From Spirochaetota bacterium (GTDB lineage Bacteria; Spirochaetota; UBA4802; UBA5550): a stretch of DNA of 33,233 nucleotides. Positions 1-8,566 of this stretch are shown here, in pieces. The stretch is taken from positions 1-33,233 of the forward strand of contig JAAYBQ010000282.1 of NCBI GenBank assembly GCA_012730035.1. The letters run 5' to 3'. Both the position numbers and the translations under genes were made by a program. The notes beneath the pieces are model-generated. The model ran no database searches. It was given only the letters and a program-made list of their open reading frames with translations, and was not told the DNA's origin. Every line of letters starts with the position of its first letter. Within the stretch, counting starts at the first letter, position 1.

Positions 1-430
1 CGTGCGAGTATTTTTTGCGGTTGATCGATCCGCCATTGACCCCTATACGAATCGGCACGCCGTTGGACTTAGCCGCAGCCACAACCTCGCGCACCTTCCA
101 TTCCTCGCCTATATTTCCGGGATTGATGCGGATCTTTGCTGCGCCTGCCTCCATTGCGGCGATAGCTATGCGGTAATCAAAGTGTATGTCCGCCACGAGC
201 GGAATTTTAACAGCAGCGGCAATGGCACGCAGGTGCGACGCGGACTTTTCAGTTCGAATGGCAAGGCGGACCATATCCACTCCGCAACTTTCCAGTTCAT
301 GTATCTGCCTTATGTTCGATTCAGTCTCCTCTATGGGGATATTGGTCATGGACTGCAGGCTTACGGGTGCGCCGCCGCCGATGAGAAGTGATCCTGCCTT
401 AACCTGTTGTGTGTTTTTACGCTTAATCAT
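1..430 (-). CDS. ispG: 4-hydroxy-3-methylbut-2-enyl diphosphate synthase, 5' part
   Basis: Partial gene running off the left edge; about 143 N-terminal residues are visible. IspG (GcpE) is the iron-sulfur enzyme of the MEP isoprenoid pathway that converts methylerythritol cyclodiphosphate to HMBPP in the cytoplasm. The start MIKRKNTQQVKAG is followed by the family signatures GGGAPVSLQSMTN (around residues 18-30), VADIHFDYRIA (around 80-90) and KIRINPGNIG (around 99-108), which belong to the TIM-barrel domain. The ATG at 430 has a GGAG element 8 nt upstream. The C-terminal [4Fe-4S] domain lies outside the window. A promoter-like element at 559-587 points toward the gene. Identification is firm from these motifs. 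Confidence 0.95.
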   Translation of the reverse strand, partial: MIKRKNTQQVKAGSLLIGGGAPVSLQSMTNIPIEETESNIRQIHELESCGVDMVRLAIRTEKSASHLRAIAAAVKIPLVADIHFDYRIAIAAMEAGAAKIRINPGNIGEEWKVREVVAAAKSNGVPIRIGVNGGSINRKKYSH

Positions 431-558
431 ATAAGTTCTCCGGCAGTTGTCCGGCTTTTCACCAGAAAATCCGGAATTCAAATACAGGCAGTTTCCTGAA
501 AAACATAAGACTGCTACTGCATCGCAGGACCTGTCACCATGTATGCCCTGTAACTGAA

Positions 559-587
559 TATTTACACACAATCAGTTTCACGGTCAA
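559..587 (-). promoter_or_regulatory. Putative sigma-70-type promoter for ispG
   Basis: On the minus strand TTGACC (582-587) is followed after exactly 17 nt by TAAATA (559-564). Transcription would start near 550 and leave a leader of about 120 nt before the ispG ATG. The same TTGAC/17/TAAATA arrangement is found before the nitroreductase gene, which supports it as a genuine promoter form in this genome. Confidence 0.45.
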
Positions 588-617
588 TACAATTATATGA
601 ATAGTATCATAAGTTCA

Positions 618-657
618 TTAAACAGAAGAAGCGGCAGATGCCGCTTCTTCTGTTTAA
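618..657 (-). terminator. Perfect 18-bp hairpin after the barrel-protein gene
   Basis: Positions 618-635 and 640-657 are perfect inverted repeats with a 4-nt loop (AGAT). The hairpin lies 15 nt past the stop of the minus-strand gene at 672. No long T-run follows on the minus strand (the arm ends CTGTTTAATG), so it may be a weak intrinsic terminator or an mRNA 3'-end stabiliser. Confidence 0.6.
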
Positions 658-671
658 ACATGCCATTTTTA

Positions 672-1499
672 TTACAGGCTCATACCGAAAGCTGCACCTG
701 CAGCCCAGTCCCTGTTCTCATCAAGGGCATCTGTAATTATCAGGTCAAGGTTAAGTTTAAACTGCTTGTCTCTCATGAGTGCAAACCTGAGGCCGGTATT
801 AAACGCACCTCTGTTATCTGAATTAGCGCCGCCCGGCTCGGTGCTGTATGAATAGTTCGCAAAATCACTGATCCAGTGTACATAATGCTTAAATAACTGC
901 GGTGCAAAGTCAAGGTCAAATCCCATTGAAAAATCGATATTCTCATTGTCGTCGTCATTATACTCATCATCAATAAATGTATGGCCTATTACTATTGTTG
1001 TTTCCGCGGGCATTGAGAAAAAATTTCCAGGGTATGTCGCAGCCAGGTAAACCTGAAAGTCATTTCTTTCATCACCATCAATACCGGTATTCAGATTCAT
1101 GAGCTGGGCATTTCCGCCTATGGCGAGCCCCTCTGTGAATTCCCACTTGGCGCTGATAAGCATATCATCGGTTTCATCATCAGCAGCCCGGTCCGGCTGG
1201 TCATCATAGGCAAAACCTATCTCAAGGTTGCTGCCTGCAACACCAAGGTGAAGCAGCACCAGCGGAATGCTATACCCGTCATCATTTACATCGTCATTAG
1301 CATCGATATAGTGATATGCAACATCAATTCCGAATCCAGCACCTTCCCATCCCGTGTGAGACGTTGGTGTGGATATAAGTCCTGTCGCGCCGCCAAAACT
1401 GGGGCTTTTAAACGGTTCAGCATGTAATGCAGATACGAATGAAAAACTGATTATTACAGCTGCCATTAGTAAAAAAATATTTTTTGTTTTAATTCCCAT
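672..1499 (-). CDS. Predicted outer-membrane beta-barrel protein, unknown function
   Basis: 275-residue protein starting MGIKTKN. The ATG at 1499 has GGAGG 8 nt upstream; a 17-codon longer frame to 1550 exists but lacks such a site. An N-terminal signal peptide (about residues 1-27, hydrophobic LLMAAVIISFSFVSALHA) is followed by FGGATGLISTPT, a glycine-rich opening of the kind seen in YjbH-like and other small outer-membrane barrels. The rest alternates polar and hydrophobic residues, is rich in Asp, Asn and Gly, and ends in GAAFGMSL, with a terminal hydrophobic residue compatible with BAM-dependent insertion. No catalytic motif is visible. It stands alone between ispG and the divergent lon gene. 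The barrel assignment is inference; I do not recognise the precise family. Confidence 0.7.
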   Translation of the reverse strand: MGIKTKNIFLLMAAVIISFSFVSALHAEPFKSPSFGGATGLISTPTSHTGWEGAGFGIDVAYHYIDANDDVNDDGYSIPLVLLHLGVAGSNLEIGFAYDDQPDRAADDETDDMLISAKWEFTEGLAIGGNAQLMNLNTGIDGDERNDFQVYLAATYPGNFFSMPAETTIVIGHTFIDDEYNDDDNENIDFSMGFDLDFAPQLFKHYVHWISDFANYSYSTEPGGANSDNRGAFNTGLRFALMRDKQFKLNLDLIITDALDENRDWAAGAAFGMSL

Positions 1500-1667
1500 C
1501 GAACCGATCCTCCAAATAAATTTGTCATCATTGATAGCATTGTACGGCAATTAGGCAAGTAAATTTTATAATTTTTAGAGCACCCGGACCCGTCAAATTA
1601 CTCGATTACAGCATCTTAAGCCCTGTATATTCAGACTGCCCGGTGCAGCAGCAGGGCGGGTTACCTT

Positions 1668-1790
1668 TTAAAACCCCAGTACGAGTAATATACCATTCTT
1701 GAATAAGATCCCGGCAGCCATAATGAAATTACTGCCAACCACATAAAGTATATTCCTCCCCTCCTGTAAAACATCCAGAGCGATATACAC
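1668..1790 (-). other. Possible small hydrophobic ORF or gene remnant
   Basis: A 40-codon frame beginning with GTG and ending in TAA. It reads as a short amphipathic stretch followed by an aliphatic segment (AAGILF, GILLVLGF) that could be one membrane helix. The open frame continues some 17 codons upstream of the GTG without ATG. There is no Shine-Dalgarno sequence. It could be the tail of a decayed membrane protein or chance. Confidence 0.2.
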
Positions 1791-1874
1791 GTGCCAGCAG
1801 AGCAAAGGGAAGGTTGCTGTATACGAACAGTTTCGTTAAAAGTTTTCTTCTACAAAATCAGCATTATTACACAC

Positions 1875-1902
1875 TTGAAAAATCCCTCAATTGATGTACA
1901 TT
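1875..1902 (+). promoter_or_regulatory. Putative lon promoter, possibly heat-shock type
   Basis: TTGAAA (1875-1880), 16 nt, then TACATT (1897-1902). The extended CTTGAAA resembles the -35 element of sigma-32 promoters, which would suit a heat-shock protease gene, but the matching CCCCAT-type -10 is not clear. A CIRCE element is not present. Confidence 0.35.
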
Positions 1903-1990
1903 GAATTAATCCTTTTTTTTACTGTAAAAACCTTGATTAATATGCACACTGTTGTGTAGTAGCCCTTTACACAGAACTGGAGAAGTTTTA

Positions 1991-4408
1991 ATGGAAATAG
2001 ATGACATCATGACCGACGGGAGTGAATTCTCGATCGATGCTGAAATTCTGGAGAGTGACCTGGTTAACATTGACCATGTTCTTCCCGACCAGATTTACCT
2101 TATACCAATACGATACAGGCCCATATTCCCCGGTATTGTGACGCCGCTGATTATTTCACAGGGAAGGTTCACCAAGGTCATAGACAGGGTGCTGGGGGAA
2201 TCACGCACCATAGGCCTTGTTCTTATACGTGACGACGAAAAAGGTGAGATCGACTTTGACGACCTTTATACCTACGGCACCGCTGCCCGCGTACTGAAGA
2301 AGATTAACCTTCCCGACGGCGGAGTAAACGTCCTTATAAACAGCGTCCGGCGCTTCAGGATCATCAGGCCCGTTGAACAGAAAAAATATCTCATGGCCGA
2401 AGTACAGTATCTTAACGACAGCCTTGGCCGCAAGAACCGGCTCGAAATAAAGGCGCTTACGCGCGAGGTACTCTCGCAGCTTAAGCTTCTCTCCGACAAC
2501 AACCCTCTCTTTACAGAAGAGATGAAGCTCACCATGCTCAACGTCGAAGAACCGGGCAAAATCGCGGACTTTGTCACATCCATACTTAACATAGAGAAGA
2601 AGGACTACCAGGATGTTCTCGAAACTCTTGATGTGCGCCTGCGCCTGGTGCGCGTACTCCACCTGCTGCACAAAGAGATGGAGGTAATGGACGTTCAGAA
2701 AAAAATACAGCACCAGATAAGCGACAAGGTGGACCGGCAGCAGCGCGACTATTTTCTGCGTGAACAGCTCAAGGCCATAAAGACCGAGCTTGGCATAGAC
2801 GAGGATGAACGGAGCGTTGAAGGCAAAGAGATGCGCAAAAAGGTCGAAGACCTCAAGCTCAAGGGTGAAGTAAAGGACAAGGTAAACGAGGAGATCGACA
2901 GGTTCATGTTCATGGAACCCGCATCGTCCGAATACTCGGTCACAAAAAATTACATAGACACCGTACTCTCTCTGCCATGGAACACTTCATCCCCGGATTC
3001 GATTGACCTTGAACGTGCCGAAAAGATTCTTACCCACGACCACTACGGGCTTGAGGATGTCAAGAAACGCATACTGGAATTTATTGCACTGCGTAAAATC
3101 AAACCCGACGCGCGCGGATCAATCATCTGCCTGGTGGGCCCCCCCGGAGTAGGCAAAACCTCGCTTGGCAGGTCCATCGCTGCGGCACTAAACCGCAAGT
3201 TCTTCCGCATATCCCTTGGCGGCATGCGTGACGAGGCCGAGATTAAGGGTCACCGCAAAACATACATAGGCGCCATGCCCGGCAAGATTATACAGGGACT
3301 CAAGGTCACCAGGACAAACAACCCGGTCTTTATGCTGGACGAAATAGACAAGATGGGGCAGAGCTTCCAGGGTGACCCCGCCTCGGCCCTGCTCGAGGTG
3401 CTTGACCCTGAGCAGAACGTCGAGTTCCGCGACTACTACCTTGACCTTCCATTCAACCTGTCCGATGTGCTGTTTATTACAACTGCCAATACACTGGACA
3501 CCATACCTCCCGTACTGGCCGACAGGATGGAGATAATAAGGCTCTCCGGGTACATCGCAATGGAAAAGTACGAAATCGCGCGCCGATACCTGCTTCCCAA
3601 ACAGTTAAAAGCGCATGGACTGCAAAAGAACAGCGTCAGGCTGGACAAGGCCGGCTACATGATGATAATAAGCGGCTGGGCACGCGAGGCAGGCGTTCGT
3701 AACCTGGAACGCAACATAGAGAGTATATGCCGTAAGACAGCAACACTCGTGGCCAAGAATAAAAAAATCCCCGACAAACCGCTCACATCCGGGCAGATAA
3801 GGGATTACCTGGGCATTGAACTCTTTACAGAAGAAGAAAAACTGCAAATAACAAAGCCGGGCATAGTAACCGGGCTTGCGTGGACATCACTGGGCGGCGC
3901 AACCCTTTCGATAGAATCTATAGCGGTAAAGGTAAAGAGCGGGGCAGGCCTTAAACTGACGGGCCAGCTTGGCGAGGTAATGACCGAGTCCGCGAACATA
4001 GCCTACACCTACATAAACCATCTGCTGCAGGATGACGAAAAAGCCCGCAACCTTTTTGAAAACCAGCTCATTCACGTGCATGTCCCCGCGGGCGCAACGC
4101 CCAAGGACGGCCCTTCGGCCGGAGTAACAATGGCTTCATCGATATATTCCATGATAAAACAGGTAAAGGCGCCCGACAATCTTGCAATGACCGGGGAACT
4201 TACTCTTTCGGGCAGGGTGCTCCCCGTAGGCGGAATAAAAGAGAAGGTAATTGCCGCAAAAAGGGTCAATATTAAGCATATAATCCTTCCAGCTGAGAAC
4301 CGTAAAGATCTGGAAGAAATACCCGCATATATAAAAAAAGGGCTGACTTTTCATTTCGTTAGTGATATAATTGAAGTACTCGAAATATGTTTCAAAAAAA
4401 AGAGATGA
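1991..4408 (+). CDS. lon: Lon ATP-dependent protease
   Basis: 805-residue cytosolic AAA+ serine protease that degrades misfolded and regulatory proteins. The ATG at 1991 is chosen because GGAG (1979-1982) lies 8 nt upstream; a TTG at 1952 would add 13 residues without such a site. Order of domains: N-terminal substrate-binding LonN domain (about 35-230), coiled helical linker, AAA+ module with Walker A GPPGVGKT (383-390) and Walker B FMLDEID (447-453), and the C-terminal protease domain with catalytic Ser709 in KDGPSAG and Lys752 in GGIKEKV. The 43-residue Ser-Lys spacing equals that of the E. coli enzyme. Length is normal for LonA. The ComFB-family gene follows after 18 nt, probably in one transcript. 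Confidence 0.98.
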   Translation: MEIDDIMTDGSEFSIDAEILESDLVNIDHVLPDQIYLIPIRYRPIFPGIVTPLIISQGRFTKVIDRVLGESRTIGLVLIRDDEKGEIDFDDLYTYGTAARVLKKINLPDGGVNVLINSVRRFRIIRPVEQKKYLMAEVQYLNDSLGRKNRLEIKALTREVLSQLKLLSDNNPLFTEEMKLTMLNVEEPGKIADFVTSILNIEKKDYQDVLETLDVRLRLVRVLHLLHKEMEVMDVQKKIQHQISDKVDRQQRDYFLREQLKAIKTELGIDEDERSVEGKEMRKKVEDLKLKGEVKDKVNEEIDRFMFMEPASSEYSVTKNYIDTVLSLPWNTSSPDSIDLERAEKILTHDHYGLEDVKKRILEFIALRKIKPDARGSIICLVGPPGVGKTSLGRSIAAALNRKFFRISLGGMRDEAEIKGHRKTYIGAMPGKIIQGLKVTRTNNPVFMLDEIDKMGQSFQGDPASALLEVLDPEQNVEFRDYYLDLPFNLSDVLFITTANTLDTIPPVLADRMEIIRLSGYIAMEKYEIARRYLLPKQLKAHGLQKNSVRLDKAGYMMIISGWAREAGVRNLERNIESICRKTATLVAKNKKIPDKPLTSGQIRDYLGIELFTEEEKLQITKPGIVTGLAWTSLGGATLSIESIAVKVKSGAGLKLTGQLGEVMTESANIAYTYINHLLQDDEKARNLFENQLIHVHVPAGATPKDGPSAGVTMASSIYSMIKQVKAPDNLAMTGELTLSGRVLPVGGIKEKVIAAKRVNIKHIILPAENRKDLEEIPAYIKKGLTFHFVSDIIEVLEICFKKKR

Positions 4409-4426
4409 TAGGGGGATTGAAAATCA

Positions 4427-5098
4427 ATGGAATATTTCAATCTGATGGAACTTGTAGTCAGGGACACAGTGGACGAAATTCTCGGCAGGGATGAATCTCT
4501 TAAAAGCATAAAATTCCAGAGAAATGATATCATAGCTTATGTACTTAACAGGATCGCTCCCAGGTATGTAACAAGCGAAAGGGGCATAATTCACACACGC
4601 ATCGAAAGCAGGTTCAAATTCCAGGAACATTCGGACATACTCTTTCTTGCCTACGAGGCGATCGACCTCTTCCTTAAAAGGCGTGGTTCAGAAACCGGAA
4701 CAGCCCATCCTGCAGACACACGAACAAACCTGCTCCCATACCTCATAGGCGAAGTGCTCGAAGAATCCACTCTCTCCATAATTCCAGGCCTGAAGGTTAC
4801 TCTTATGTACGGGGATTCGCCTGCCAGGCTCATGGAAGAAGGGTGGAAGAACCCGTACGAGATCACAAAGGCTACAAGGGGATATTACCATTTCTGGCCT
4901 GAATTTGACGGCTCGGTAATGTCCGGCAGGGATATGGTTGAATTCAGGATAGTCTTTTTGCACGAAAAATTTCAGGAGAGAACCATTTCCGTATCGGTTA
5001 AGCCCGCGACAAGTAGTGAAAGCGGCAAGGCTGTATCTGTACCGCTTGTGCTGCTCAAACTTAAAGAAGGCATAGACGCCGATTTTCTCTGCAGCTGA
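4427..5098 (+). CDS. ComFB-family protein
   Basis: 223-residue soluble protein. The N-terminal part (NLMELVVRDTVDEIL, then NDIIAYVLNRIAPRYVTS at about 37-54) matches the ComFB (late competence development) family, in which this segment reads DI-x-ALN-x-PP-x-Y. The usual cysteines just before the DI motif are absent (here SIKFQRNDI). The C-terminal half contains NPYEITKATRGYYHFWPE, like the second conserved block of longer ComFB-like proteins. Family members have been linked to cyclic-dinucleotide binding and motility or competence control; whether this one binds a nucleotide cannot be told. A GGGGG run at 4411-4415 lies 11 nt before the ATG. It follows lon closely and its stop directly abuts the tadA stop on the other strand. 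Confidence 0.7.
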   Translation: MEYFNLMELVVRDTVDEILGRDESLKSIKFQRNDIIAYVLNRIAPRYVTSERGIIHTRIESRFKFQEHSDILFLAYEAIDLFLKRRGSETGTAHPADTRTNLLPYLIGEVLEESTLSIIPGLKVTLMYGDSPARLMEEGWKNPYEITKATRGYYHFWPEFDGSVMSGRDMVEFRIVFLHEKFQERTISVSVKPATSSESGKAVSVPLVLLKLKEGIDADFLCS

Positions 5099-5563
5099 TC
5101 AACCTTCTTTTTTCAGGGCTCTTTTGCCCTGAAAAAATTCACGCAGCATGGATGAACTCTTTTCCCGCAGCATGCCGAAACCTATTTCAGGCACATGATT
5201 CATCCTGGCGCTGCCGCACACATCAAAAACCGAGCCGCATGCGCCGTACTTAATATCCTCGGCACCTATAACAACGCGCACAATCCTTGAATGTACTATT
5301 GCGCCGGCGCACATTGCGCATGGTTCCTTTGTAACATATAGCACGCAGTTTGTAAGGCGTTCATTTTGCATAAAGGAGGCAGCCTCCCTTATGGCAATAA
5401 TCTCGGCGTGCATGGTGGGATCGTTAAGCTCCCTGTTGCGGTTCCTGCCCTTTCCGATAACAGCGCCATCTTTAGCAACAACCGCGCCCACGGGAATCTC
5501 GCCGCAGACCGAGGCTTCGCCTGCGAGCAACAGGGCAAGCTCCATCAACTCCTCATCAGTCAC
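5099..5563 (-). CDS. tadA: tRNA-specific adenosine deaminase TadA
   Basis: 154-residue zinc enzyme converting A34 to inosine in tRNA-Arg(ACG). Zinc and catalytic residues are visible: His52 and Glu54 in TMHAEI and Cys82/Cys85 in EPCAMC. The LNDPTMHAE and CAGAIVHSRI context is typical of TadA rather than cytidine or guanine deaminases. The start is GTG at 5563, one nt after the TAG stop of the upstream nitroreductase gene, so translation is probably coupled. The C-terminus ends in a basic segment (FFQGKRALKKEG) as usual. The stop codons of this gene and the convergent ComFB gene are immediately adjacent, leaving no spacer for a terminator. Confidence 0.95.
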   Translation of the reverse strand: MTDEELMELALLLAGEASVCGEIPVGAVVAKDGAVIGKGRNRNRELNDPTMHAEIIAIREAASFMQNERLTNCVLYVTKEPCAMCAGAIVHSRIVRVVIGAEDIKYGACGSVFDVCGSARMNHVPEIGFGMLREKSSSMLREFFQGKRALKKEG

Positions 5564-5564
5564 A

Positions 5565-6146
5565 CTACGCCCCGGTCTTTATTATTATATCGCGCAAAGA
5601 TCTCTTAGGCACGTGGTGTATATTGTGCTTATCCCTGAAGTACTTTATATCACCATCCTGGCTTATCTCGTCGATAACAACATGCTCCTTCGGGTAACCC
5701 AGTGCTATCACAAGTTCAATCACATACCTTCCGGTTATGCGTAGCGCGTCTGAAAGCGATTCCCTGTCCACTGAACCGACTATGCAGCCCCCCATGTTTT
5801 TCCACGCAGCCGCAAGCAGTATGGTCTGCGCGGCAATGCCGTGGTCCCACTTCACGTTTTTAGAAACAAGTGCGTCCGACAGTATTACAATATAAGCCGA
5901 TGGCCTCTCGCCCTCTTCAGGCCCGTCCCAGTCTTTAAGGTATGCAGCCCACCTGCAGTGCGGGAAGACTTTTTCCCTCTCTTCGTCAGTTACAATAATA
6001 TATCTCAGGGGCTGAAGGTTCTGCGCAGAGGGGGTCATTCGCGCGCAGTCGACCATGTATTCAAGTTCTTCGATTGTAATTTTTTTATTTTCGTAGAAAC
6101 GCCTGTAGCTCCTGCTTCTCTTAACAATGTCTCGAAAATCCTCCAT
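5565..6146 (-). CDS. Nitroreductase-family FMN-dependent oxidoreductase
   Basis: 193-residue protein of the nitroreductase fold. The start MEDFRDIVKRSRSYRRF is chosen because AAGGAG lies 7 nt upstream of the ATG at 6146; the longer frame to 6248 lacks a site. RSRSYRRF is the N-terminal FMN-phosphate-binding arginine motif, MTPSAQNLQPLRYIIV is the SAxNxQPW-like block, and GGCIVGSVDR with VIALGYPKE near the end are the usual C-terminal FMN contacts. The physiological substrate cannot be inferred; members reduce nitroaromatics, quinones or enones, or act in vitamin and cofactor metabolism. It is upstream of and coupled to tadA. A strong promoter candidate lies at 6281-6309. Confidence 0.9.
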   Translation of the reverse strand: MEDFRDIVKRSRSYRRFYENKKITIEELEYMVDCARMTPSAQNLQPLRYIIVTDEEREKVFPHCRWAAYLKDWDGPEEGERPSAYIVILSDALVSKNVKWDHGIAAQTILLAAAWKNMGGCIVGSVDRESLSDALRITGRYVIELVIALGYPKEHVVIDEISQDGDIKYFRDKHNIHHVPKRSLRDIIIKTGA

Positions 6147-6280
6147 GTTTATCACTCCTTTAGTGTCGTATATTTCCAATTTTTCCGGGCAGAGCGCTTC
6201 AAAAAAAATCAGATGAAATGACAGCAGGCTTTCTGGTAATCGATACACGAATAATAAAACGGATTAATATGATGAATAAA

Positions 6281-6309
6281 TATTTACATCGTGGTGCAAA
6301 AACTGTCAA
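6281..6309 (-). promoter_or_regulatory. Putative promoter of the nitroreductase-tadA operon
   Basis: Minus strand: consensus -35 TTGACA (6304-6309), 17-nt spacer, TAAATA (6281-6286). Expected start near 6273, giving a leader of about 130 nt. It lies between the end of the histidine-kinase gene (6345) and the nitroreductase start. Confidence 0.6.
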
Positions 6310-6344
6310 TAAGTTTACGGCGGAACATCAAAAACTGACACTGC

Positions 6345-8204
6345 CTACTTCAAATCGAGGATCGATCTTATTCCTGTACCCAGTGTTTCAAGCGAAAATG
6401 GTTTCTGTATCAGCCTGACCCCGTCAGACAGTATGCCATTGTGTGCAATAACATCATTGGTGTAGCCTGACATAAAGAGGCACTTAATGCCGGGCTTTAT
6501 AGCCAATATTTTATCACGAAGGACCCGGCCGTTCATCCCCGGAAGAATTACGTCGGTAACCAGAAGGTCAATGCTTCCGCTGTACTCCGCAACTATCTTT
6601 ATGCTCTCCTCCGGCCCGGACGCGCATAATACATTATATCCCAGCTTTCGCAAAAGATTTGACGTGAGAATCAGAACTGAACTTTCATCTTCAACAAGAA
6701 GTATAGTTTCGTCTCCTCCGTTTACTGCGCCACCTTCAGAGTTCTTTGCAACATCAGCATCATAACCACACCGAGGCAAATATATCCTGAATGTTGAACC
6801 TGAGCCTGACTCGCTGTTTACATCTATAAACCCTGAGTTCTGTCGGACAATGCCGTAAACAGTTGCAAGCCCAAGCCCTGTCCCCATCCCTTCAGGCTTT
6901 GTGGTAAAAAATGGTTCAAAAATATTTGCCATGGTCTCACGGTCAATGCCGCTGCCGTTATCGGTCACTGCAAGCATAGTGTAATCGCCCTTCAGGGCAC
7001 CAGGTATATTCATGGCAAATAATTTATCAATTTCAACAGATGAAGTTTCAATTTTTATTATCCCCTCACCTGTAATTGCGTCGCGCGCATTCACGACCAG
7101 GTTTACCAGCATCTGATCCACCTGCGACGGGTCTATGCTCACGCTCCAGACATGATTGCCGGGCCGCCAATCAAGCCTGATGTTTTCACCTATCAGACGT
7201 TTGAGCATCTTTATCATACCGTTAATTGTACTGTTCAGATCGACCGGCACCGGCCTTATAGCCTGCCTGCGCGCAAAGCCGAGCAGCTGCCGTGTCAGAT
7301 CAGCAGAACGCATTCCCGCCGTATGAATATCATCGGCAATAGACCGGTACATTTCAGGGATCTCCCGTTCTTCACGAAGAATTTCCGAATTCCCCAGAAT
7401 TACACTTAGCATGTTATTAAAGTCGTGGGCAATACCTCCGGCAAGCCTTCCGATTGAATCCAGCTTCTGCGACTGCAGAAGCTGCGACTGGAGCTTATCC
7501 CTCTCCACCTCCGATCGCCTGCGCTCTGTTATTTCATTTTCAAGCGAAAGATTTATTCTGTGAAGCTCGGCGCTCTCTTTAATAAGCCTGTCACTTAGCG
7601 CTTTTTCCCTGCGGAACGACCCGTTCAGCCTGTTAAGCAGCACACTTACCGGAAGGCTTGAAGCCAGAGAAAGCAACGATATATTAACAATAAACATCAT
7701 CCTTGTCATAAGCGGTTCATTGTACGTCTCTGCCCACGAATCAAGTTGCAAAAAATCAGCAAAGCTCATGGTTGAAAGCATGGCCGCGTTCAGCGCAACC
7801 GAAATAAAAGCCGCCGGGGTTCCAAAAATAAGAGACGCAGTTACAGTGCTGAATATAATCCAACCCGGCCTTGAATAGGAAGGCCCGAAATACACAAGAT
7901 GCACAATAACCAGCGTGTAGAGCAACCCGAACAGCATTATTTTTTTTAAAAGATCCACCCGCCGGGTAACAAATATTAACGAGACAACAATAATAAGAAC
8001 GTCCATAACAATAATGCCGTAGCTATTCGTTGAGATGAGTACAGGCAGCCCTACAAAAAAACCGGCAGGAACAAGAATAATTGAGAGCAGAAACATAAGA
8101 TCCACATAAAATACTCTCCAATCCTCAAGCTCGCGCAGATCACCCGTACGTTTTACAAACGACGAATCCGCAATGTGCTTTTTAAGAGATAAAAAAATAT
8201 TCAC
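6345..8204 (-). CDS. Membrane-bound hybrid histidine kinase
   Basis: 619-residue sensor with a C-terminal receiver. GTG start at 8204 with AGGA 9 nt upstream. Residues about 33-205 form roughly six hydrophobic segments with little periplasmic sequence, so sensing is probably within or near the membrane. A coiled-coil linker (about 210-250) leads to the HisKA domain with phospho-acceptor His260 in GGIAHDFNNML, then the ATPase domain with N box (NLVVNARDA), DNGSGI and GTGLGLATVYG. This sequence type is the PAS/NtrB-like hybrid group. The receiver domain (about 500-619) has Asp551 in LLVTDVILPGMNG and the IQKPFSLE lysine. There is no adjacent response regulator or output domain, so it is an orphan hybrid whose phosphorelay partner is elsewhere. 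Confidence 0.93.
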   Translation of the reverse strand: MNIFLSLKKHIADSSFVKRTGDLRELEDWRVFYVDLMFLLSIILVPAGFFVGLPVLISTNSYGIIVMDVLIIVVSLIFVTRRVDLLKKIMLFGLLYTLVIVHLVYFGPSYSRPGWIIFSTVTASLIFGTPAAFISVALNAAMLSTMSFADFLQLDSWAETYNEPLMTRMMFIVNISLLSLASSLPVSVLLNRLNGSFRREKALSDRLIKESAELHRINLSLENEITERRRSEVERDKLQSQLLQSQKLDSIGRLAGGIAHDFNNMLSVILGNSEILREEREIPEMYRSIADDIHTAGMRSADLTRQLLGFARRQAIRPVPVDLNSTINGMIKMLKRLIGENIRLDWRPGNHVWSVSIDPSQVDQMLVNLVVNARDAITGEGIIKIETSSVEIDKLFAMNIPGALKGDYTMLAVTDNGSGIDRETMANIFEPFFTTKPEGMGTGLGLATVYGIVRQNSGFIDVNSESGSGSTFRIYLPRCGYDADVAKNSEGGAVNGGDETILLVEDESSVLILTSNLLRKLGYNVLCASGPEESIKIVAEYSGSIDLLVTDVILPGMNGRVLRDKILAIKPGIKCLFMSGYTNDVIAHNGILSDGVRLIQKPFSLETLGTGIRSILDLK

Positions 8205-8566
8205 CTGATACTGTCCTGGGTCCTCGGAGAATCCTGTGTTCTGAAAACTGATGATGTGTCTGAAGCCGTGTAAAGGAATCCGGTTCTGATCATTTAAATT
8301 ATCGGTAATTTTAGCCGCAAGGAATTAATAAATATTCCCCCCTCACGCTGATTTCAGGTGCAGACATTTATTCATCCTGTCCCGGGCCCCCTTGCCGCCT
8401 TTTTTGTTACAAAGTTGATCAGGCTCTGACCCCGTATAATGCCGCAAAACAGCATTTTTAATCCGACAACTCTTAAAAATTGTTAATAAAAATAGTTGCC
8501 ACATCCCCTTAAAATGCTTTAATGACACTTATTTATTTCTTACAATATCTGTCAACAGGGCGTACT
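8205..8566. other. Spacer between divergent kinase and dsbD genes
   Basis: About 360 nt without a convincing gene. It contains AT-rich stretches, an inverted repeat (AGCATTTT near 8451 and AAAATGCT near 8510) and the motif GATCAGGCTCTGACCCCG (8418-8435), which resembles motifs seen near REP-associated transposase elements. A 61-codon minus-strand frame here (8343-8528) has no coding character. Confidence 0.45.

Larger units (their letters stand above)
1500..1990. other. Non-coding spacer between barrel gene and lon
   Basis: About 490 nt with no convincing gene, between divergently transcribed genes. The right part (1860-1940) is AT-rich and holds the lon promoter candidate. The middle part contains a short hydrophobic minus-strand reading frame (1668-1790, GTG start, no ribosome-binding site) that I treat as a possible remnant. 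Confidence 0.5.

Noticed and set aside
1952-1990. TTG start for lon 13 codons upstream
   Set aside because: No ribosome-binding site; ATG at 1991 has GGAG at good spacing and matches family length.
2201-2713. Long minus-strand reading frame inside lon
   Set aside because: Lies antisense to well-conserved Lon codons, no homology-like motifs; shadow frame.
6405-6430. CAGCCTGACCCCGTCAGAC resembling the REP-like motif
   Set aside because: It encodes part of the conserved receiver-domain end of the kinase; likely coincidence.
8343-8528. 61-codon minus-strand frame upstream of dsbD
   Set aside because: No ribosome-binding site, basic random-like composition, spans repeat-like sequence.
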